64,000 bases of DNA, taken from NCBI RefSeq assembly GCF_901709675.1, contig NC_051088.1, positions 8,147,693-8,211,692 on the forward strand. The letters are read 5' to 3'. This document shows, in pieces, positions 55,814 through 64,000 of the stretch. Every line of letters begins with the position of its first letter. Positions within the stretch are counted from its first letter, which is position 1. Source of the stretch: Syngnathus acus (taxonomy: Eukaryota > Chordata > Actinopteri > Syngnathiformes > Syngnathidae). Under the pieces are notes generated by a model, which was not told the origin of the DNA, made no database searches, and was given only the letters and a program-made list of their open reading frames with translations. A program made the translations under genes and the position numbers.

Positions 55814-58800
55814 AGACAGCCAGTAATACATTTTTAAAGTGTGAGGCCAGCTGAAGTAATGGATGCTGCTCTTGTGATGTGAGCCAGCTTCCTTCCTAAG
55901 GGCTGTGGTGGTCAAGGGGGAGGGAGGATTTCAGCACGGGATTTTGGGATTGTCGTGTCAAAAAGGTCTCCCTGCAGCAGAGTGAATCGCAGCATGGGTG
56001 TGTGTGTGTCTGTGTGCGTTTGTGCTTGTGCTCCAGCTTTGAAATTCAAAGACCGAGACCATCACACAGCTAAAGAGGGAAAGGCCAGTTTATCATTTTC
56101 ATCATGCCCGTCACCCTCAAAGTGCTCACATATAATCCTCATCAACTCACAGCCCCAAAGTTATTCTTACGTACGTCCTAGAATATTGAGATGTACATAT
56201 GTCTAAGGCCATTGACATTCTTTTCACTGACTCTTTTACGACTTGTGGGATGAGTTGTTTGTTGTAGGAATGGTGTTGCTTGCCCTGCCTCTAAACAAGA
56301 TTAAAAAGCGGTAGCAATGTTCGTCACAAACCGATTTTAGTACCCTTAACAGCTCAGAAACCAAAGAGTCCTGTAACATTACATCTGACATTTTGTTGCC
56401 AATGTTTAGCTTGATAGTTTTTGTAGCTAACGTCTCATCTGGTTTATGTTGATCATGTTTGATCTTTGCGTAACCTAATATATTATTGTTGGTTGTCATA
56501 AGCTGTGAATTTCCCCGCTGTGGGATCAATAAAGTCTTGGTCCTGTAGTGTTTGATGGCCATGATGTCTGTCACAGTGGAAATCCCAGTGTTGCCAAAGG
56601 GTTGCAAAATCAATGTGGACTATTCATATACGGTTCTAATCCTCGGATTTACTACCGTTTAATCTGTAGTTATGGCAGGGCGCTGGCGTTTTTAATGCCA
56701 TCAAACAGATGTCTCTGCTCAGCCGTCCAAGTTAGGTTGCACCTGGTGACCATCAAACCTTGGCACCATGGAGGCAAATTTCTTCTTTCCCCTTCAGGTA
56801 GTAATTATCACAACAGGAATAGAAGTACAACAGTCTTGTGATGCATTTAAAGTAGACGTATGAGGGAGAAAAAAAAGCTTCCGGCTAGAAGTATTCTCAA
56901 TGATAGTTGACATTGTCAAGCATCCATTTAACAATAACATTAGTTACCTGAAAGCAAAGAAAGTAGCCTTTTAAGCGGCCATCCATTTTCTGGCCGGCTC
57001 AACTTTACCACTTCATCAAATTCTGACGTTTCATGACCGCAGAGTGAACAACAGTCACTTAATAATTCATTAAGTGGCTAATTCAATCACAGGCCACTGT
57101 GGGCACATACGTGGAATGGTTAGATGGAAAAGTAGCTAAGTAACAAATTAGCTTCTAGCTCAACTAAGTGGAGTCAACAAAAAACATGGTCAGTGGCAAA
57201 AGAGGCCGTGAATGTGTGGCAAAAGAGGCTGTGAATGTTTGCCAAAAGCTAGCATAGCTCATCTGTGTTTTAACACCTTGTCTTGAAAGATGATCTATTG
57301 TGGGTCCATTTTCAGCCCATTGGTTTTGGCAACTAGGATGAAACAAGATCACTTTGATGACACTGAACAAGGCCGTATGCCCTTAAAGTATTTCTTTTTC
57401 TCACAAGAATCAGATTTTGTTAAATGTCAGGGATGATCAAGTTATCAGTGAGCCTTTTGTTTTTAAGGGTAATGTAAAATGAAGTGTACCAGCAGAGGCC
57501 CTATTGATAGTGTTTTAACTATTTTGCTGCCTAAAGATGATGTCATCGATGTGAAGTTGAACTACTTGCCCATCCACGCTACTCCAACTCCCCCTACCAC
57601 TGGCATTGAAATAGATGTTAGTCTCTCACAATTTCTTTTTTTTTTATTTGATATGTGTGTCTCTAGTTTTGATTGTCTGTGATTCGTCAATTTGCAAATT
57701 GCATGCCCATTTCGAGTCAGTGCCAACATCCGAAATGCTTCTCATGGTTGTTCGTACTTGTGTTGTTTTTTTTCTCTTCGGCTCTGTCAAATATCAGTCC
57801 AATTCACACTTGGCATGTGCTGCAGAGATTGCAGAGAGAAGCGTGATTTTTTTTTTTATTCCCAGGCATACTTGCAAATTTAAAAGCGAGAGGACTATTC
57901 GTTGGGAGTGTATTTCAGGAGACGTGTTGCATCAGAAGTAGAGCATGAATAATATCAAGCAGGAGCATTTTGCACTTGCAAATATCCAGGGATTTCGGCC
58001 TTGTTTTCGTCAAGCTTTGCAGTCAATAAATAATTGGATAAGAGGAACCACAGCAAAGATAAAATGTCAAGCATGAATCTACTAATATTCATGAGCACAG
58101 GTGAAAATAGTTACTATATAAATATTGGGGTTGCTTGTCTTCCATTGGAGGGAATCGGTTGATTTGCAGAGCATTGATGGCAGGTTATTATCATAACGCA
58201 GGATTTCTCAATGCATGCATCTTAATGATCGGCAGTTCGATGAGAGGGTTAATCGAGACAATTACTGTGCATCCTTCCACGCAGATGTGTCTTCTGTCTG
58301 TGCAATGTGAAACTGCATGCATTGAAATGTTGCAGATTGATGCGTGTCTTTGGTTTGAATGCAGACAACGTCTCAGCTTGCGGATGCCGAATGTGAAATG
58401 TCAACGTTATTGAACAGGTGCTGCGAGGCAGGCAGTGCTGTGATGTTTTTATTTCCAAGCTCTTGTCGAGTGAGGCGCAGAAGAGAGGGCTCAAGGGATA
58501 ATAGTGAGGGGGTGTTCAGGGGTGTGCGTGCATGTGTGTGTTTTCATTCTGTTTGTAGCGGCTGAATGCCGAGATGTGCACTTATTGAGTCGTGGGAAAT
58601 GATCACCGGTTCTGAATAAATTGTCTTCCTCGATGATGTTAACCGTGATTTCTCTTATTTATGATTTGCACGTCCGTGTCCATGCAGTGTGCTTCCAAAA
58701 ATGGCCGCCCTCCTCGTACAACGAGCCGTTGGCACCTGGTTTGTGCCATTTTTTGCATCATTCATGTATTTTCCCGCCTGTCCCTCCCCCTGTCCTCTGT

Positions 58801-59911
58801 GTGTCCGTTTCCCGTCAGTGTTTCTCTTGCAGATTGTCGTTTTGTCAATACTTGTTGAGAGCCGGTGAGCTTGGAGGTGAATGCAGTCAAGGTTAGTCAA
58901 CAACACCTCATGACACGCTAGAGCGCTGACTAACACTGCGCCTCCCCAAAGAAATGTTCCTATTCTTGCCCGGTGGACCTTTTGTTACCTTTCTCTACCT
59001 GTCCTTGATGCTCTCATCCATGTTACTCCCCGTCATCATCATCATCATCTCTTATTTTCTCCCTGCCACTTCTGCTGCTGCCTTCACGATCAATGGAAAT
59101 GTACTGGCTCAAGCTTTGTGTCTGAATGGATTAACTCATATTTCATAGCCTTACACACACTGTGCCAGGCCCTGTCACTCACAGCGGGTGTCTTTGTCAT
59201 GAGCATTTCATGTTAAGGTTTTATGTCCAGTGATATTTCGTTCTTGCCCTGGCCATTTAAAAATAATCAAACCAAAAAAATAATAATGCTTATTTGGTTG
59301 GCTTAACACATACTCGAAAAGCACCTCTACTGATACCGATTCCCCGAGTAATCAATGGGATAATCGACTACAAAATGATTCATTTGTGACAACACTAATA
59401 TGGACAAACTCCTTACACTTGTGGCACTTTTCTTCAGTGGTAAGATTTATTTAATGTTCGCTCGTTAAATGTTAAACACTGGACTCGAGCATAGCCAAGT
59501 AGCGAGCGACTTAATGAGTTTAGTTCTTGCCCTCCTGCTGCTGATGTGTTCATGAGACTCTCCCTCACTTCCCGTGGCATCCATCTTTCTCCTCCATCCG
59601 TCCTCTATATTCTGTGTGCTGATTTAAGGAGCTCACGCTGCGCCAAGCCTCTTCTGTCTATTCCCCGCTGCTCCTATTACATTGACTGTTAGCATGCAGC
59701 ATGTTAGGTTACTGCGTGCCTCAACACTGTTACTCTATCTTCCCCATCTATCTCTCTCAAACTCTCTTTCCCCCTTTCTTGCGCACGCACACACACAAAC
59801 ACACAGTAAATGTTAGATTCTTCATGCATTATGCAAAATATGTTCATCCGCACAAGCAATTTGCAGTTTCCGCTTCACCACATAATGTTAAAACATACCT
59901 GCAGGATATCT

Positions 59912-59913
<2 letters not shown>
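55814..59913 (+). other. Putative rere 5' intron, distal part 2
   Basis: No coding exon or RNA gene is supported. The stretch 57840-58620 is repeat-poor with ATTCAT and TAATATTCATGAG motifs and may be regulatory. A decayed TCGACTA-type repeat fragment lies near 59330-59395. Confidence 0.35.
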
Positions 59914-59963
<50 letters not shown>

Positions 59964-59972
59964 TGTGTGTGT
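59914..59972. repeat. (GT)n microsatellite
   Basis: About 22 GT units, then a slightly interrupted tail (GCGTGTTTGTGTGTGT). Confidence 0.95.
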
Positions 59973-60949
59973 ATAATGCATAGATGCATTTATTTAGTCC
60001 AAAGTGTAAGTCATAAAAGGAGGCTTATCACAAATGATGGTGAACATAATGTGCTTTGAATTTGAAAACACATTTCAAGACTAAAGATGAACACTTAATC
60101 ATTAACTTTCTTGGTTTTCTACATTTCTTGGTGTGTTAAGTACTAGCACAGAATTATGTGAGAGCAGCAAATAAGTAAAGTTCTAGCAAATAGCTGACTG
60201 TTCCACAGAAAATAAAATGGGTTAATGGTGGACTACAAATAAGCTTGGGGTTCACTGTAGTCTGGCTAATGAACAAGCTTTGCAATGTCATACCTTTCAC
60301 CCTTCCCTCTGTTTTGCAGCTTGGAAAAAAGCACTCCCGAGGGAATAGATTTGTCTTTTCTCGCAGAGCTGCTGCCTGGCAATTTTTTTTGGGTGAGGGG
60401 GTTTGTTCTCCCACAGCGGAGTGGTTATTTTGAACACTGCAGGGGTTGGAGGGCCAAAGCACAGCTAAGTGGCTCCTCTTGACCTCGGCACTGATATCCA
60501 AACTGTCTGCTCAGACAAATTTTACATGATCGCTCCTGCGAAAAATAGTTTTATCTGGTAACGCGGGCTTCAAAGAGAGCTGCCTTTGTGCCGTCACTCC
60601 GAATAACACATTAGTTTCTCCTTGCTGACACACTGACTGCACGCTCGCCTTCCAGATTACTTCTGTCTGTTATTTGTCATGCCAGATGGTGGTGGTGGTG
60701 GTGGGGGGGTGGGAGGGGGGTGTCACATGAGCTAGTAAAAGGGTCTTGAATGATTTGAAATCCTGTTCCTCTAACCTATAAAAGCCGTGCATATTCCACT
60801 TACCACTATCTGTAAACTCTAGAGCCGAATCACATGCTATGAGCAGCTGAGTATGACTGGCATGGAATAATTGATTTTGAAATAAGTACTGTTGGCTTGG
60901 GAGTCATTCAAGTATACTGTTACACTTTGACCAGCAAGAACATTATGAG

Positions 60950-61147
60950 ATTGCATGTTCTCATCGTGCCTGCGTGGGTTCACGCCCACATTCTAAAAAC
61001 GACTCGAAATTGTCCTTAGGTGTGATTGTGAGTGTGTATGGTTGTTTGTCTCTGTGTGCCCTGCGATTGGCTGGCAACCAGTTCAGGGTGTCCCCCGCCT
61101 ACTGCCCGATGACCGCTGGGATAGGTTCCAGCACGCCCGTGACCCCC
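60950..61147 (+). mobile_element. Fish LINE 3' end (L2/Maui-like), 5'-truncated
   Basis: CGTGCCTGCGTGGGTTCACG, CCCACATTCTAAAAACG, AAATTGTCCTTAGGTGTGA, CCCTGCGATTGGCTGGCAAC, CAGTTCAGGGTGTCCCCCGC and GGGATAGGTTCCAGCACGCC follow in the fixed order of a very common teleost LINE 3' region. An internal deletion follows GGGTTCACG. The copy ends directly in the GATG microsatellite, its usual 3' tail. Confidence 0.8.
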
Positions 61148-61244
61148 GATGGATGGATGGATGGATGGATGGATGGATGGATGGATGGATGGATGGATGG
61201 ATGGATGGATGGATGGATGGATGGATGGATGGATGGATGGAAGG

Positions 61245-61284
<40 letters not shown>
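61148..61284. repeat. Compound (GATG)n-(AAGC)n microsatellite
   Basis: About 23 GATG units (61148-61240) pass through a short AAGGA junction into about 10 AAGC units (61246-61284). The first tract is the expanded 3' tail of the LINE just upstream. The second seems to have grown from a point mutation at its edge. Confidence 0.95.
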
Positions 61285-61285
<1 letters not shown>

Positions 61286-64000
61286 CAATATATCTAACAG
61301 ATGTTTTGGCTTTATAGACAGAGTAATGTTCATTTCTGATTAAAATGGTTAAAAAGGGTTTAATTTGGCTAAATGTCAATTATTGTAGTTGAACTATTTG
61401 GTGGTGTAGAACTGTCCTACGTGATACTGAAAGCTCGTAATATAGTTTTGTAGCCAAGTCGTAAGACATCTTTCATTGCAAACGCCGACCACAAAACAAA
61501 ATTCGTGGAACATTCTTCTGCCAGTGTCAATCAAAGATAAACATTATCTTTGCGAAGGGAGAGTAGTTGGATGGGATCTCATATTGGACAAGTGGTCGTA
61601 ATGTTGTGATTGGTAGGTAATCTCTACACACCCCTGCCCTTTTTTTCCATTCTCTTTCTTTTTCTTTGCGCTGACACTAGGCTGCAGGTGTACTCTTTGT
61701 CCATAGGGTGGCAGTATAGAGAGGCTCACTAGCAAACTGAGCAGGATGAGCTTGCACCATGCAGGAAGCACACTACACAACCGCCCTTTTTCTTTGTTGC
61801 TTCCCTGATCTTGCACTAGATTGCTCCGCTCACGTGACACCCCAACACCGTTTCAGCCAGCACTAATCCACTCCTGGTTAAGTGTCAGGCCCATGTATTG
61901 TTTGGTTGTTTTATATAGTCCACAAAAGGATTTCTCTCTCTCTCTCTCTCGCTCGCTCTCTGAAATACACAGTCCATTCCTTACAGACTGTTGTGTGTGT
62001 AGACTTGGTGACCTGAACTGCTCCTTTTTATTCCAATGAATGGGGTCCAGTGTTGCTTGCAGAATCAGACACACGGACTGTCCATGTGAGAACATAGAAA
62101 GCCTGTGGAAAAAGCAGGATGTGTAAAGACGCTCTGTGAACAAAAGTATCTGAAAGGTTTTATAAAGTATTCATCTTCAAGTTATTTGATGTTATGGTGT
62201 TTTACGTGGGTACAGTATTGCAATGCAGATTCTAAAAGCATTTAGTTATTATTATTTAGTTGGTCTTTTATTAATAGTACAAAAACCCAGCATTCGAACA
62301 ACGGTGTGTAGCCTAACTAGCTTTTATGTGCACTCTATATTTAGTTATTGTGTTGAAATTCGCTAAAGGAAGTGATCCCCTTTTTTTGCGGTATTGGCCG
62401 CTCCCTTGTTGGTGTGAATGTAAAAAAAAAAAAAAAACACTCTCCCGAAATGTTGAGAATTGCCTAAATTGATAGTTTAAACCACAACTGTCCCACAAAC
62501 TTTGATCCAAAACATTTCAATATGTAGTACACTATATCCCACCACCATTGCGGGGGGATACGTAAATCATACGTTCCAGAACACCCATGGCATATTCTTA
62601 TAGCATTTACGGCAGTTGATTTTTTTTCCAAAACAATAACAATTCGCCGATAGTAAAATATTTCAATGTAAAGCACAGTTTTCATTTGTGTTTTGTTATG
62701 TTAGGTTGACTGTCGTGTCCATGTAAGATGATGTTTACGACTGGCGACGTAGGAGGGAAAAAAAGTACAAACGTGAGTCGTCCCTCTTCTGAACTGCATC
62801 CGTATGGAATAAGACTTACCATCATTCACATTCACCAAAATGGCTCTTGTGATCGACTTTCCCTCTCGTGAGTAACTCGGCACAGACGAGACATATGTAT
62901 CCTGCGAGTGTCTTTCTTTCCCTTAGTGTTTGCAAGGCTGCCAAATGGGAGTGTGAATAGCTTTGTAAACAAGATACGTGTGTGAGCCGAGACCTGGCGC
63001 TGATCGCCTGAAGGGAAATACCGTTCCTTGGCTTTACTTGCCATTTCACTGCTAATGCTCGTAAATTAACGTTCTGTCATGGTTATACGCTGTCTCTCCG
63101 GATGCCTTCCAGTGGACATCTTGATTATCGCTCAGTCTTTTGTCTCCCCCTCGATAAGACCACTAGGACATACTCACATATCCATGCCCACGACACTGCC
63201 ATAGTTAGTTGTGTAATTTCCTTGAGTTTCAAGGAGATTGGAAAGCGTTTTTTTGTTTTAACTGCTTCCCCTTTTCTCAACTACCCTGAGGCGATCAGTG
63301 TTTTAATTAGTGGCGTAAGATCCTATTTTCCTCATTTAATTCTCGATCCACAAGGACTAACAGGGCCTTTTTAAAAATGCTTGCCGAGGACGGATTGAAA
63401 ACCGTAAGTTGAAGCAGTCACACGGCCTTTGTTCTTTATGGGTAGAATATGTGCGGTTGAGATAGTCTGCTTTAAAAGCTCCATCTGGAACAGTTCTCTT
63501 TAACTTTCTAATGTAAGCAAGTCACTCTGTCCAATAGTGAAATTGCCCTCGCATACGTATTATGTTCCGGCGTCATTGTTACACTGCAAAGATTTAGTCA
63601 TGTGTTAAAGTCCTCCTCAAGTGCACCACCTTCCGCCATAAAGCAAACCTTGCGCTCAGTTTACAAGTCTGTTCCTTTTTAGGCAAAGCAACCCCCCCCA
63701 CCTCCCTAACTTGTCGGCTCATCCCTGGTGAATGTATTAAATGAAGTTACAAGATAGGAGTACTTAAGAGGCCGGGGCCTCTGAGGTTTCTCTCAAGCTT
63801 GGCTCACTCATCCATGTCTGTTTTTTTCCCCCCCCCCCCTCTTGTTTCGACTACGGGCTCACTTATTTGTGTTTCTGAGGTCTTGCTTTGCCTCTGAGTG
63901 GGTTGTTGTGCGATCAGGCTAAAGCAAACAGTGCGTGTGCCTGTGTGTGTTGATTGTGCCCGCCACAGCTTTTGTTAAGTATTTATTTTTAATGAGTGCA
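61285..64000 (+). other. Putative rere 5' intron, right end of window
   Basis: No supported gene. It holds a CT tract at about 61932-61960 and poly-C at 63828-63839. Several repeat-poor stretches lie in 62700-63500 without a clear coding signal. Confidence 0.35.

Noticed and set aside
61148-61333. Repeated-peptide frames and CRISPR-like periodicity over the GATG/AAGC tract
   Set aside because: Simple tetranucleotide repeat with no spacers; a microsatellite, not a CRISPR array or protein.

Overview
The window is teleost-fish nuclear DNA. It carries intron-rich vertebrate genes with canonical GT-AG introns, many CA/GT, AAT and GATG microsatellites, and decayed fish-type retrotransposon tails. 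Gene order and orientation match the human 1p36.23 block (SLC2A5 - CA6 - ENO1 - RERE). All gene names rest on my reading of translated exons; no database search was run.

Layout: bases 1-361 may hold the last exon and polyA signal of an upstream plus-strand gene (gpr157 by synteny, weak). Bases 1899-5372 (+) hold a complete 12-exon fructose/glucose facilitator of the GLUT5 type (slc2a5, 511 aa). Bases 6315-10755 (-) hold a complete 9-exon secreted carbonic anhydrase VI with a C-terminal pentraxin domain (ca6, 527 aa), convergent with slc2a5. Bases 10756-16350 are intergenic, with a LINE 3' fragment and a 68-bp tandem repeat. Bases about 16350-24776 (+) hold alpha-enolase (eno1), with a non-coding first exon, a promoter rich in hypoxia-response-type cores, and two alternative copies of coding exon 4 that the reading frame forces to be mutually exclusive. 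From about 25.5 kb a CpG-containing segment with one well-formed splice donor may be the 5' end of rere. The last 38 kb contain no coding exon I can support. They alternate repeat-rich stretches with repeat-poor blocks that look like conserved non-coding elements, as expected of a long 5' intron of a developmental regulator.

The most interesting signal is the eno1 exon 4a/4b pair (20306-20364 and 20965-21026). The two exons differ in sequence, both have phase 1 in and phase 0 out, and including both or neither breaks the frame. Downstream, in the intron before exon 5, lies a long inverted-repeat (foldback) element with a tandemly duplicated arm (21334-21680). The CA6-pentraxin fusion is known from non-mammalian vertebrates, but here the pentraxin signature histidine is replaced by asparagine.

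The genes do not form one pathway. slc2a5 (sugar uptake) and eno1 (glycolysis) share a metabolic theme, and ca6 is a secreted enzyme. Their adjacency reflects ancient synteny, not an operon.
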